Made by a program: the position numbers and the translations under genes
Assembly: GCF_002865645.1 (NCBI RefSeq)
Contig: NW_020194512.1
Location: forward strand, 2,459,183 to 2,523,182
Origin: Hyaloscypha bicolor E
Lineage: Eukaryota > Ascomycota > Leotiomycetes > Helotiales > Hyaloscyphaceae
DNA: 64,000 nt
Direction: 5' to 3'
Shown: positions 1 to 12,891 of the stretch, one piece after another
Position numbering within the stretch: the first letter of the stretch is position 1
Layout: each line of letters opens with the position of its first letter
Notes under the pieces: model-generated
The model's database searches: none
Told to the model about the DNA's origin: nothing
The model's input: the letters and a program-made list of their open reading frames with translations, nothing else

Positions 1-2952
1 CTCTAGTAATAATCGAGTTCTTAATAGCCCTTTAGTAGAAACTTATACTAATCTTAGTAATAGAATAGCTTAGTAATCTATATAGTAAGAATAAACTAAG
101 ACTTCTAATTCTTATATTTAAATAATATAGCTAGGTATTTAATTAGATTATTTTAGAAAATTAGAATACTAAGTACTTAGAAGCTTTTATAATTTTTACT
201 ATACTCGGAAATTAAACTAGTAAAGAATTAGATAATAAACCTGATTTAAATAAATATAAGTATTATAAATACTCTTATAAGAGTACTAAGAATTTCAAAT
301 ACTAGTAAAACCTACTTAGTTATATTACTATAGAAATTATAATTACTAGATTAAATAAGACTTAAATAAAATTCAAGTCTAATAAAGAATAGATTAGAAA
401 AATCCGGAAAAAGCTCTTAATTAAGTATTAGAAGAATTTAAAACCTTAGCTAGAAAAGAAATATAGTATAAAAATTACTAGTAAATAAGTTATAAAGAAA
501 CTAATACCCGATACTAGTTCTAAAAAAAAGCCTAAAATATCCGGAATTTAATATTCTAGGAACTTTAATATTATTTTAATAAATTTAATATTTATAATTT
601 AGAGTTTAGATTAGAAGATTTATATAATACTCGATTTCTTAAAATATCTGCTTTTTTAAAATACTTTATTAGATAATTATAATACTATATATCTAATTAA
701 TTCTAGTACTTTTATTAAGGCAAAAATTAATAATTATATAAAAGCAGAAATAACTAGTCTTCTAATTATTAGATATAGTACTTATATAATTAAAAATATA
801 ATTAATAAACCTATAGAATTATATACTAAAGATCTAATTCTTTATAATATTATAGTTATTAAAGAATTTTATATAAATATTATTTCTAAAGCTTATTTAG
901 TAAAAAAGAAAGCTTAGTATTATAAATATAAACTTATAATTATATTAGGAAATTATAAAAAAATATATAATATTAATATAATTAGAATATAGATTTAATT
1001 TAGTTTTCCTTAAATATAAGTTATTCTTTATTTATTTTAATATTCTATTCGAAATTCCTATTAGTACTAGTAATATATTTATATTTCTAATATTCGAATA
1101 TTTAATTAGAGCTTAATATAAGAGATTAAAGAAATATTTTAAGCCGAGAAATAATTCAGAAAAAAAATAGTATATAAAAGCGAAGTATTTAGCTTATAAA
1201 GCTCTATAAAAGCTTATTAATTATATATATAATATAAAAATTAATAGACTAATAAGAATTATATACAAATTTTATATTTAGATATATATTAGGTAAATAA
1301 TCTTATATAGGCTAATTAAAAGAAAGTTTATTTAACTATTTTAGAAAATCTTATAGAACTTATTTAATTACTTAAATAGCTATAATAATTTAAGCTAGAT
1401 TCTAATAATTAAGAATAAATTTAGTAGAAAGCTCTTTAGATATCTTTTACTAAATAAAGAGGATTTACTAGTATTTAATATAATAAGAAATTTTAAATAA
1501 TAGATATATAAATAATATAATTTTTTAATTATTTATATTAAATATAATTAGAAGAAAGCAGTTATTTTAATCTAAGAAATATTAGCCTATTAGATCTAAA
1601 TAAAGAAAAAAAATATTAAAATCAAGCTTTTTTCTTTATATATATATAAGCCAAATAATAGTATTAAGTAAATAGAATAGAAAATTATAAATAAAGCTAT
1701 TATAATATATTTAATAGCTAATTTACTTAAAAGGCTATAGCTAGAGAGTTTTATAACTATAATTTACTTATATAATTAGAGCTTTTTATATATAAATTAC
1801 TAGAAAATATAAAATAAAATACTTGATTTATAATTCTATAATTATTTCTATTAGTATAATTCAAAGCTTATAATATAAATAATAGTCGATTTTAGGCCTA
1901 ATTAAAATAAGATCTATATATATAGTTTTAGAATATATCTAATAATTAAAGACTATAAAATAAAACGAAATAAGAAAGTATTTAAAGTTATATTATATAA
2001 ATATATTAGATATTTAGTTAGATATATTATATCTAATATTTATAAAATCTGGTTTCCTATATTTAATAAGAATATTTTTTTATAAAAAAGATTATAAATA
2101 TACTAAAGGCTATAATATAAAAATTATAAAAGATATAATAAAACTATTTCTAAAGAATAAGATTTAGAATATTAAATTAATCTTTAATAATAAAAAATCT
2201 ATATAATATTAAGTTATAATCTATAGATTTCTATACTATTATATAGAGGCCTATATAGGAATACTAAACCTATATAGCCTTTATTCGCATTTTTTACTTA
2301 CTTATATTTTACTTTAGTTTATAATTATAATATCTTAATTAATCTAACCTAAATTAAATTAATTATATTATCCCGAATATTACTGCCTTTAATTAATCTT
2401 CTAGTTCTCTCTAAAGAATAGCTAGCGAACCGTAATATATATTTTGTACCTTAAGTAATAGGCCCTATACTATATAATAATTTAAAAAGAATAAGAGAAA
2501 GAGAGAAAACAGGAGAGAGAAAAGCCTATAGATAAGTTAACGGACCTATTTTACAGGCAGGCTAACTCTTCTAGACCTGTAAACCCGTTACTCTAACTAC
2601 TTATAACTCCGTAATCTCGGCCGCTTTCTTACTTATAAACCCTACCGGTACCGGAATACTAAATTAAATCGGTATTAATTTCGTACTCAGAATCCAAACC
2701 CTCCTTCCGCCCATACTACTCTCGCAAATTATATCTAGCTCCGGCAGCAGGCTACTAGTAAGAAGGAGAGAGGATAGGCCGGATACCGGGCAATTACGGT
2801 CGATAATTATATACAAGAGCCGACCCAAGAGAAGGAGCAGGAGCTCTAGGACCGGCAGTAGCAGTATAAGGATGGAAAGGCAAAGAGAAGGGTTTAGAAG
2901 GGAGAGAGGAAGGGGTTATTGCGAGAAAATTATTTAAAAAGGGGGTAGCCTA

Positions 2953-3197
2953 AAGGAGAGTTTGAGGCGTAGTGGGAGAAGAGATTAAAGGAGAGGCAGA
3001 GAGCAGATGAGTTTTTAAAAGCAAGGGATAAGGCAAGGAGGAAAATGAAAAGGGATAGAGAGAAGCGGGCAGAGTGGATAGAGAGGGAAGAGAGGGAGAG
3101 GAGGGAGAGGGAGGAGAGGGAGGAGAGAGAGGGGCAGGCTAAAGGAGAAGCTTGCGGACTAGTAGAGAGGCAGGCTTACGAGCTGAGAGAGAGGTAA
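2953..3197 (+). pseudogene. Arg/Glu-rich coiled-coil tract, probably the copia linker between integrase and RT
   Basis: One + strand frame stays open from about 2,973 to 3,194 (74 codons; TAG at 2,970-2,972, TAA at 3,195-3,197). It encodes a very charged helix with runs such as EREERERRERE and KARRKMKRDREKR. The strand is strongly purine-rich. It is the longest open stretch on this strand in the isochore and is much less RIP-mutated than its surroundings. It lies between the integrase and RT traces of the copia relic, so I infer a linker of the element's polyprotein. A separate nested insertion is the alternative. Confidence 0.45.
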
Positions 3198-3259
3198 GCA
3201 GAGTTATATATAGACGAATACGAATATTGCAATAATTATTAGCTTTAATTCCAGGGCAA

Positions 3260-3580
3260 GTAAGGCTTGGGGAGGCCCGCAAGAGGGAAGGGAGGGCTCT
3301 ATAGGTAGGAGTGAGGCTTGGGAAGGCCCGCGAGAGGGAAGGGAGGGCTCTACAGGTAGGAGTGAGGCTTGGGGAGGCCTGCAAGAGGGAAAGGGGAGCT
3401 TTGCAAGTAGGAGTGAGGCTTGGGAGGGCTCGCGAGTGAAAAGGGGGAGCTTTACAAGTAAGAGTGAGGCTTGGGAGGGAGTTACGGGTGAGAGTACGGG
3501 TAGTAAGGGGCTTTAGAGGGCCCGCAAATAGAAAGGGAGAGCTTTGCGGATAAGAATAAGGCTTGGAAGGGCCCGTAAGA
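3260..3580 (+). repeat. 51-bp tandem repeat, about five regular copies plus a displaced sixth
   Basis: The anchor AGGCTTGG recurs at 3,263, 3,314, 3,365, 3,416 and 3,467, exactly 51 bp apart, and once more at about 3,559. A unit reads as AGGCTTGG, then a GGCCCGC-AAGAGGGAAGG-like block, then GAGCTCTACAGGTAGGAGTG-like. Because 51 is a multiple of three, the array encodes a 17-residue periodic peptide on either strand; the - strand frame over 3,139-3,384 stays open and reads as Pro/Ser/Leu repeats. Copies differ mostly by transitions. There are no unique spacers, so it is not a CRISPR array. Confidence 0.8.
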
Positions 3581-6500
3581 GAGCCGGGAGATCCGAGAGA
3601 GCTTTATAGCCTCGGTAAATAGCCTGCAAGAATAATATTACTTCTCTTGTACTCGAAAAAAGCCTCTTATAGATTTTGGCCGGTTCTTTATATATAATAT
3701 ATACCGGAAGCAGAATAAGAAAGCAAACCATACCCGGTATATAAAGCAAAAAATTTAAATAAAAACTCTTAAAAAATACTAATTTCCCGTATACTTATAT
3801 ATTATATTAGTATAAGCTTGTAAGCGCAATATAGCTATACTTAAGAAAAAGGTTTTATAAGTAAGAGAGAGAGCTTATAAGTAAGAGAAAGCTTAACAAG
3901 TAAGTATAAGGCTTAGAAGGCCTATAAGTAATAATAGAGCTCTATTATAAGGGAGTTATATACCTCTTTTAATCTCGAATCGAGATTAGGGCAAAATTAA
4001 AGACTGGCCCCGGAGCTTATATAGGGCCGCCAGAATTTAATTTTAGTAAAGCGGCCCTAATCTTATTATAATATAATAGCTTATTAAAGTAAATAGAAAA
4101 TAAGCCTGAATTAGAAAGTAATAAATAAATAAACTAATAATTAAAAGAGCCTATAAATATACTAATAAATTATAATTCGGGAATAGAGAGCTTTATAGCC
4201 TTACTAGAAATAGAACTTATAATTCTATAAAATATTTTAGAGCTAGAAAATATATTAGAGTTTAGAAATAGTAGAAATAAAGATTCTAAGTTTTTAAAAA
4301 GGCTTAGTATTATAAAAAAAGATATAATAAAGTATATTAAAACTATTAAGGAAATATATTAAACTAATAAAAGTAAGAAAGAATTTTCTTAGAACTAGTA
4401 ATAAGGCTTACTAATAGCTTCTATAAATAAAGCAGGAAACTCACTTATAAAATAAATAAAAAGCTTAATAGAAATAGGAGAATTCTTTATAAAAAGAGCA
4501 GATAGCTTAGCTAAAATAGAAGATTAAATAGTAAAACTAAAAAGAAAATAGATAAGAAAGCTAATTATTAAAACTAGAAATAGGCTAATTTAAATACATT
4601 TATATAAGGGAAATAATTAGAATAGAGATTCAGGTAAAGCTAGTAGTAATATAATTACTATAATAAATATATTATTATAAATAATAAGTGAATTAAATTA
4701 GATTAATTATTTAAAGTTTCTTTTAGAATCTTTTTAGCTTAATTAGCTAAAGAATTATAAAAAGAAATTCAATTATAAAACTATTTATATTATAATTATA
4801 ATAGTAGTTTAATTAAGAATATATCTAGAATAAAGAGCTTCGGGTAATATAATAATAAGAAAAATTCATATTAATAATTTTCTAAAGGCTCTAAAAATAT
4901 AAAATAATCTAGAAAAGTATCTAGTTAGGAAATACTTTAAATTAGATACTAAACTAGAGATTAATAATTTTAAAGCTCGAAATTACTAGAGAATTATTTC
5001 TAGTAATAAAGCAAGTATATTTCTAATTTCTTTAAAATAGATATTTATATATAAAATTAATTCTAATAGATATATTACCTAATATTAATTAAGGCTAGTA
5101 ATTTATAAAGATTTCTAAGAAAAAGTATTACTTTTATTTATATATACTACTATATTTATAATAAAGTCTTTTTAAGTAACTAGTATAATTATAGCTTATT
5201 TTAATCTAGAAATAAAATAATTTAATATTATAAATATATTTATTAATATAGAAAGAGATTCTAATAGGCCTATAATAATATATAAGCTATTAGATAGTTT
5301 TAAGATATTAGGTTATATAATAGAAGTAAATCGAGCTTTATATAAGCTATAAGACTTTTTTATTCTATAATATAAGTACTAGACAAATATTCTTAAAAGA
5401 ATTAGGTTCTCTGAATTTAATAAAAAGTCTTATATTTATATAAATATAAATTATAAGGTCTTTATTATTTTTTATATAAATAACTTTTAAGTACTTTACT
5501 ATAAGAATAATAAAGTATATATTTAATTAATTATTACTTAGATTAAGAGAATTTATAAGCTTTATAATATATAAGATATAAAATAATTTTTAGGGATTTA
5601 TATAATTAAAAATCAAAAGGCTAAAAAGCTTTAGCTAGTTTATAATATTTATATTAAGAAAATTACTAAGAAGTTTAGAATAATAAATAAGAAGTACTCT
5701 AATATTCTATTATCTGAAATTAATTTTCAGAAATATAATAATTAAGTTAATTTATATTAAATTAAAGTATATTAGAAGAAAATTAGATTACTATTTTATA
5801 TTATAATTATAATTAGACTAAATATAGCTTTTACTACTTTAGTATTCTTTTAGTTCTTAATAAACCCTGCTTTAAAGCACTTTATAGCTATAGATTAGAC
5901 TTTTTAATACTTATTTAGAACCCGGTTTTTAGTAATTTAGTATAATAGGAAATATAAAGAAATATAGCTATAGATTATATTTAATACTTTATATATAAAT
6001 AACCTGAATATATAATAATTAAGTTATAGATATAAATTTCTTTATTTAGAGATTTAATATTATAGAAAGCCGCTTAATAAAATACTATAATTATCTCTTT
6101 AACTAAATTAGAAATATATAAAATTACTTATATAATAAAGGAAACTATAGCTTTCTAAAGGCTATTTAGGGATTTATATTTAGGTTTTAGAGAGCTCTGA
6201 ACTATATTTTATAATAATAAGTAAATTATTTAACTAATTATTAGAAAGAATAAAAGAATTATTATAAAGCTCTATTATATTAATATCTAGAATATATAGC
6301 TATATTAAGAGTATAATAAGAATATCTTTTAAGTTATATATTTTTAAACAAGTAATATATTTGTAAATAGACTTATAAAAAATCTATCTCGATTTAAATT
6401 CGAGAATTTTAGAGCTTTATTAAATTTTTAGAATATTAGAATAAAATAATTAAATAATATAAAAAGAGGCTTTTATTTATATTTTTTATTTATAAAATCT

Positions 6501-6747
6501 ATTAAAATAATAGAGCTTGAGAGCTAATAGTAAGAGATCTAAAGATATTTTATTATAGTATTAATAAGCTTATATAAAAGATCCTTTATCTAATTAAACT
6601 ATTTCTTATTCTTTTTATTAGATTCGGAATCTCAAGTATAATATAAATAAAGTATCTAAAAATAAATAAATACTTTAAAAAAGTCAGAATTTATAAAGAG
6701 AATTAAAAAAAAAGCTTATAGTATTTTTAGTAATCGGGAGTTTATAT

Positions 6748-6885
6748 TGTAGTAAATGCGGTGTAAGTAGTATATAATCAAAATCAAGAGAGGAAAGGAG
6801 GTATGGCACGGGTGGCCAGAGCTTAAATACAGTGAATGTGGTCACGTGGGCCTGCACGTGACTGGAGCACAGTTGCCATGCAACA
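6748..6885. repeat. GC-richer islet, possible 138-bp LTR, with CACGTG palindromes
   Basis: This short block stands out from the AT-rich flanks. It starts TGTAGTAAATGC and ends ATGCAACA, so it has the TG...CA ends of an LTR. It contains an exact inverted repeat, GTCACGTG at 6,841-6,848 and CACGTGAC at 6,855-6,862, separated by 6 nt. On the - strand a TATTTAAG box lies downstream of it, consistent with an LTR promoter reading leftward. It sits just after the copia relic and could be its 3' LTR or an unrelated solo LTR. The 5-bp flanks do not match, so I cannot show a target duplication. Confidence 0.35.
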
Positions 6886-6889
6886 GTTT

Positions 6890-9800
6890 AGTAAGAAAGA
6901 GCTATATAATAGGGATATAAGAGATTAGAATAGTAAAATAAAAATAACTAAAAGTATATTTCTAGTAATAAGAACCTCTATTAATAATATTATAGCAAGA
7001 ACTATTACTCTTACTTTTTAGAGTAGAAAAAACTATATTAAGTTAAAATAAGCTTTGAAATAGTATAAAGAACTTATAATAACTTATATAAGGGATTTCC
7101 CTGAAACTAGTATAAGTAGAATAAGAAATATAAGGTTTTAGTATAGCCTTTTTTACTTTTAATAAAGAAATACTAGAAGTATTAGAAGATATTATAGAAA
7201 TCTAAACCTTAATATTCTATTAAATATAAGCTTTATATTAATAATTAAGAACTATATTTATAGTAGTCTTATAAGTTATTTAATATTATCTAAAGTTAGT
7301 AAATAATAAAGTAAAAACGTGTTTTGAATTAAAAATATCTTGAATTTACGAGCCGGAATTAATTTAATAGTAATATAAGAAGAGATAGAACTAGTATAAG
7401 CTATATTTGAAATAATTAGAAGCTTGAGAAAAGAGCTTTAGAAAGGTATTAAAAAAGAGTAGTTTAATTAGAAGCTCTAGAGTTAATAGAAAGAAGGGCT
7501 TTATATAAAACTTTTCTAGAATTTAGTAATCTAAAGAAATAATATATATTAAGCCTATTAGTTCGAAATATTAATATAGCTCTATAAAATCTATATATCG
7601 GATAATTTTTACTATTTCAAAGCTTTCTAATTAGATAGAATAAATAGAATATAATATTATATCTTTCTAGAAAGTATATTATAGTAAGAATTACTAAATT
7701 GGGGCTAGTATAATTACTTTACTTAGTTAGAATCTATATAATTATTTCCTAAAGCTTTATATTTTACTTAAGACCTTTTCTAGCTAGTTTAATTAACTCT
7801 TTTACTATTTAATATAATTTCCTATTCTATAATCTTTATATATATTAGTTTCTTTTATAGAAAACTAGAAAGAAGTATCTAATAATAAAAGCTTTTTTTA
7901 ATTTGAAATAAAAGTTATTATTTTTAATTCTTTATATATCTTTTTTTTCCTAATTAATATTTATAGCTTTTAGAGAATATTATTATTAAATTACTATTTT
8001 AGAGATTAGATAAGCTTTACTATTACTTATTTCTTACTATTATCTAATTATTACTATTATTATATACTTTACTAGATAGTATTTTTAATATAAGATTCTA
8101 TTATTAGATTTTAGGAATTAAATATAAAATATTCTTTTTTAATATAAAAATAAATAGAGAATTAAGAAGTTATTTTATAGACTTTTAATTCCGAATTATA
8201 GTACTTTCTAGAAAGTTCTTATAATACGAATAGTTACTATATATAAAAAAGAGAAAAAGAAAGAAAGCTTTTTATATATCTCTAGAAAAAAGGAAATATT
8301 AAACTAGAAATCTTTTAGAAGCTTTATTTATTTTTCTACTAGCTATTTTTGCGGCTTATATTAGTTTAAAGCTTAATTATAATACTTATAGATCTTGATT
8401 TTAATTTAAATTACTATTATAAGTTTATTTATAATATTTAAATAAACTTTCTAATTAGAAGTTATATATAAACGAAATAGCTAACTAGAAGCCTTATAAG
8501 AGTAAAGAGAAATTTTATTAAATCTAATAGTTATTTCCGAAAATATTTAATAATATAGAATTCTGGAAATCTCTTAAATATTAAATAAACTAGATTTACT
8601 TATTTAAAGCTTATTTTATATTAGAAAACCTATTTCCTTTTCTATATAATTATAACTATATTTAAAATTAATATCGAGACTTAATTAGTATATTATATAT
8701 TCTTACTTTTATATAAAGGAAATCTTTCTTATATAGAAATTATTTTCTAATTATAAAATCGTTTCTTTACTAGAAATTAATTGCTTTTTTAAAAAGCTAG
8801 TACTATTTATTAATTCTTATTATTAATTTATCTTTTATTATTAAATATTATCTAAATAATTAAGAAAATATCTTTAATTTCATATTCTTAATACTAATTT
8901 AGAATATTTAATATTAATTATTTTAAATTTAATAATAGTATTATAAATTCTATTTATATTATTTTATAATTTTTTCTTCTATAATTTCCGCATTCTTTAA
9001 TATTATTTTCTTAAATATAAATATTATTTTAAAGTTCTAATTAACTAAATAGCTTTTTACTATATAAAATTAACTTTAATAAATACTAAATAAATATAAT
9101 TAGCTTTCGGAAAAAATACGAATTAGTTTCAGAAAAAGTAATATCTTATTTTAAATTATTTCTTAATCTTATTATTTTAACTTTTTTTCTATTAATATTT
9201 ATTTTATACTTTTCTAATATTTTTAATATATTTATATATCTTATTTTTTATATATTTCCTATATTATTTTTCTTTTTTTATATTATTCTTTAAGTTAATA
9301 GAAATATTTCTAAATAAATAAAAAGTTAAAATATATTTATATTATAAAATTTATATTATTTTCTTTTATATTCTAATACTTTAGATATTATTATTATATT
9401 TATATTTCTATTATATTATTTTCTTATTTCTTTATTATTATTATTTAGTTTAATCTACTTTAATATATATATTAGTATTCTTTTTTATAATAAAAGTTTA
9501 ATCTTATATTTTACTTTCTATAATTATTTCTAATTTATAATTATATTATTTTAAATATATTTAATTATTATATTTACTTTCCCTATTATATATATTACTA
9601 TTTTATTTTTATTTTCTTAATAGAAAGAAAGAAAAACTTAAATATATATAATATTTTTATATAATTCAAGTCTATTTTAATTTATTTTTTATTTTAGAAA
9701 ATACTTAAAAGAAATTCTTGTAATCTCGAGAATCTTTAATTCTATAACTTATAACTATTATATTAATAATATTTATATAATTCTTTTAAGAATAATAAAA

Positions 9801-12270
9801 TAGCTAAAAAAATAGATTTCTTAAACTAGTAAAGTATAATAGCTAGTTCTTATAAGCTATAATATTACTAAAAGCCTATAAATTAATAGTATTAAAGTTT
9901 AGAGTATTAAAGGAGCTTGGGTAGTTATAAAAGGCTTACTAATATTAAAAAAGATAGCTATAATTACTGAATTTAATATAAATATTCTAGATAAGCTAAG
10001 TAATATATATAATAAATTCTTAAAATAAAAAGCCTTTATTAGAAACGGAATTAGACTAGAATTAACTAAAAAGAAACTAAAGAATTATTAAGCTAATAAT
10101 AGAGAATTCGAGAATATTATTAAAAGTATTACTAAAGGCAAATAAGAGAAGCTTAATAAGATTAAGATTATAATAAATAGTCTAGAAATCAAGAATTAGA
10201 ATAGAATTATATTATATAATAAAGCCTTTAGCTAATATATTAATAATATTTTTAAGAAATTATATTTTTTCTTTAAAATAAAAGCTTTAATATATAAGGC
10301 TATTTAGTTAATTAATAAAGCTATTTTGAAATATATTAAGAATAAGAAATATTAGAATACTAGTATATTTACTAAATTAGATATTACTAAAGTACTTAAA
10401 TATACTAAAGCTATTTCAGAACTTAGAGAATTAGTTTTTAAGCTATTATTAGTTAATAATCTCAAGGCTAGATAATATATTTTTAATACTTCCGGAATTC
10501 TTATTAAAGAATATTATAATAATAAATCTTTTTCTAGTTTCTATAATAAGCCTAGAAAATAGACTCTTATTATAATTTTAATAATAACTTAATTAGATCT
10601 AGCTAGTAAGACTAATATTAAACTAATAAAGCCTATTACTAGTATTATTAGTATTATTAGTAAAACTAGTAAAACTAGTAAAACTAATTAAGAATCTAGT
10701 AAGAAAAAAAAATAAGCTAAGCCTAAAACTTCTAAAAAATAATATAAATCTAAATACTAGTCTAATTATAAGATTAGTAATATACTAGAAATTAAAATAG
10801 AAAGAAGTAAAAAAGAGATATTATCTAGAAAGCTAAAAACTAAGAAAAAAATATTAATAATATTAATAATATATCTAAATATTATATTTATAAAATACTA
10901 GCTAAATAAAAGCTAATACTTAGTTATTAGAATAATTATATCTTTAAGAAATTATATAGTAATATTTTAGGATCTATTTATAAATAAAAATATTATAGAA
11001 TTACTAATAAATTTCTTAAAGCTTTTTATAAAATATATTTTTAGTAATTTACTAATACTTTCTCTATATAAATAATTAATATTAAGCTTATAGAAGTCTT
11101 AAAAATAATTATTAAGATCTATAAAGTTACTAAAAATAAGAAGTATATTTTTATTATTTAAATATATAAGGAAATATAGAATTTCTTTTTAGAAAATAAA
11201 AAGATTATAAAATATAAATATAAGTATTAGATTTCTAATTAATTCCGCTCAAATTTATAGCTCAAATTTAATATTATAGTTTCTATTTCTGAGTCTAATA
11301 TTATTAATCTAAATATAAATAGTTATATTTATAAAAAAGATTACTTAAAATAAACTAAAAAGCTTAATATTTAAAAGCTTTTAATAAAGAAAATAAAGAT
11401 ATTATAATTTTATTTCTAAAAAAATAAAGTATTAAAATATAAAAATCTAGAAAATAGCTATTTTATTTTAGTCTTTTAACTCTTAATAATAAATCCCTTA
11501 ATATAGCTTGAATTTTATAAAATATTAACTAAGTATTCTATTTATTTATAATAATTTCAATTCTAAAAATATAAAGAAATTAAATAAGTATTTAGTAAAG
11601 GAAATAAGAAAAAAGTATTTAAATATATAATATTTAACTAGATAAATAAATGCCTTTAGCTAGATAATTTATAAGTCTAAAATTATAGTTAAATATTAAT
11701 TCTCGAATAAAATAATAATTAAAAAATAGCTTAATAATAATCTATTACTTGAAAAGCCTTTTATTATAATTCTAATAAGTCTAGTTACTATTTAGAATAG
11801 AATATACGAAAATAGAGTTTTTTATAAAGTTATTAAAGCTTTTTACTAAAAGCTTTTTTCTTTTACTAAAGGCTAGTTTAAGAATACTAAAAGAGATATA
11901 AAATTCAAAGAAGCTATTTATTTGAAATATATTAATATAATTTATAATATAATTTACTATAATAAATTACTTTAGTATCTAGCTATAAAAACTAAAATTA
12001 ACTAATAATTAAAAGTAGATATAAAGTAATAAAAAGAATACTATTATATTTAATATAAGAATATAATTAAGTAAATTCGGATTATATTTAAATAAGTTTA
12101 AAAGTATAAAATAAAACTATTTAAGAATAATAGATTATATTTCCGGTATATTAAAGAGAAATTAGAAATACTAGTAAAAGAGAATTCTAATTATTTTATT
12201 ATTTCAGACTCTAAATAGGGATTTTCTATTAGTTTTTAGTATTTAAGAAATAAGTATAAATAAATCAGGA
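6890..12270. repeat. Unassigned RIP-degraded repeat sequence
   Basis: No intact gene is visible. From about 9,850 to 12,250 one + strand frame has relatively few stops and reads as Lys/Ile/Asn-rich protein, including a tract near 11,850-11,930 resembling FTKGQFKNTKRDIKFKEA. This suggests a decayed transposon ORF, but I cannot assign a family. 8.9-9.6 kb is strongly T-rich on the + strand. No YxDD-like or integrase tract could be recognised. Confidence 0.5.
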
Positions 12271-12274
12271 ATTA

Positions 12275-12575
12275 AATATAATATAATAAGCTATATTTTA
12301 TTAAAATTACTTTATTTTAATAGTTTTAATATTTTAGTTATATAATAAAAGCTAGGGCCTTTTATATATAACTTATAGGAATTATATAAGAAAGCTAGTT
12401 TTTCTATAATCTTAAATAATAATTCCTTTTTAATATTTAATTAATTAAGCTTTTATATACTATATACTATTTATACTTTTAATCTTATTATTTTACTATT
12501 AAGTCACGTTTTATATTCTAGTATACTTTATATAAGTTTTTGTATTATTATAGTTTTCCTCTTATAATAGCCTAT
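12275..12575 (+). repeat. Left copy of an inverted repeat family (LTR- or TIR-like)
   Basis: Matches the reverse complement of about 25,945-26,255 over roughly 280-300 bp. Shared blocks include TTTTAATAGTTTTAATATTTT and TATACTATATACTATTTATA. The differences I checked are transitions: where the right copy reads GCACGTGACTTGCGGG, this copy (near 12,365) reads ATATATAACTTATAGG. This copy is therefore the more heavily RIP-mutated one. It ends about 45-50 bp left of the gypsy LTR. It may be a solo LTR or one arm of a large TIR element into which the gypsy inserted. Confidence 0.7.
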
Positions 12576-12618
12576 AATTATTTAGATTCGAGGCTTTTTA
12601 AGATCCTCTTTTCTTTTT

Positions 12619-12891
12619 TATTACAAGTACGGTATTTAGGGCTTGGAAAGTAAGGTAGAAGGTCCCTTATAAAGATAATTTAAAGCTAAGGAAGAGAAAA
12701 CTAAAATATAGGAGGCTGTAAGAGAATATATATACTCTATAGTATACTAGTCCCGAAGGGGCTAGTCTTCTAAATATCTCTAATATATTTCAAGTATACT
12801 TCTCTAATAAAGCAGCCGTATTATATATATCTAGAAGGCATCTGGTATCTAGTAAGGCATCTCAGATACCGGATATCTGGGAATTATAATA
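12619..12891 (-). repeat. Gypsy 3' LTR (273 bp)
   Basis: Starts TATTACAAGTACGG and ends GAATTATAATA on the + strand. It aligns without gaps to the LTR at 19,016-19,288, with all differences transitions. The ends are explained by ancestral TGTTAC...GTAACA termini with TG-to-TA and CA-to-TA mutation. Because the element is coded on the - strand, this is its 3' LTR. It carries more RIP-type changes near its right end than the partner. Confidence 0.9.

Larger units (their letters stand above)
1..6740 (+). mobile_element. Ty1/copia-type retrotransposon relic, RIP-mutated, left end outside the window
   Basis: Conceptual + strand translation, ignoring RIP stops, gives copia integrase traces at about 1,640-1,830 (a KPNN tract followed by LLKRL and a YLYN-like tract) and the integrase C-terminal tract YKIWFP-like near 2,045-2,060. 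Reverse transcriptase follows at about 5,100-5,600: a QFNIINIFIN tract (copia D-V-x-x-A-F-L-N/G), then IYKLLDSFKILGY and NRALYKL. The catalytic Y-V-D-D is now Y-I-N-N at 5,473-5,484, both aspartates reading asparagine as G-to-A mutation predicts. RNase H-side tracts (TRLNIAFTT, FLINPALKHF) lie near 5,800-5,960. The order integrase before RT is diagnostic of copia. Between the two lies a charged linker with tandem repeats (2.4-3.7 kb). No 5' LTR is visible because the element runs off the left edge. Not functional. Confidence 0.8.

Noticed and set aside
3263..3520. CRISPR-like regular repeat spacing (51 bp)
   Set aside because: The whole unit repeats with no unique spacers, the host is a fungus, and the array has protein-coding periodicity (17 codons).
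3139..3749. Two - strand ORFs of 81 and 78 codons in the repeat array
   Set aside because: They are Pro/Ser/Leu repeats produced by the 51-bp array and its flank; the coding sense of the copia element is the + strand.
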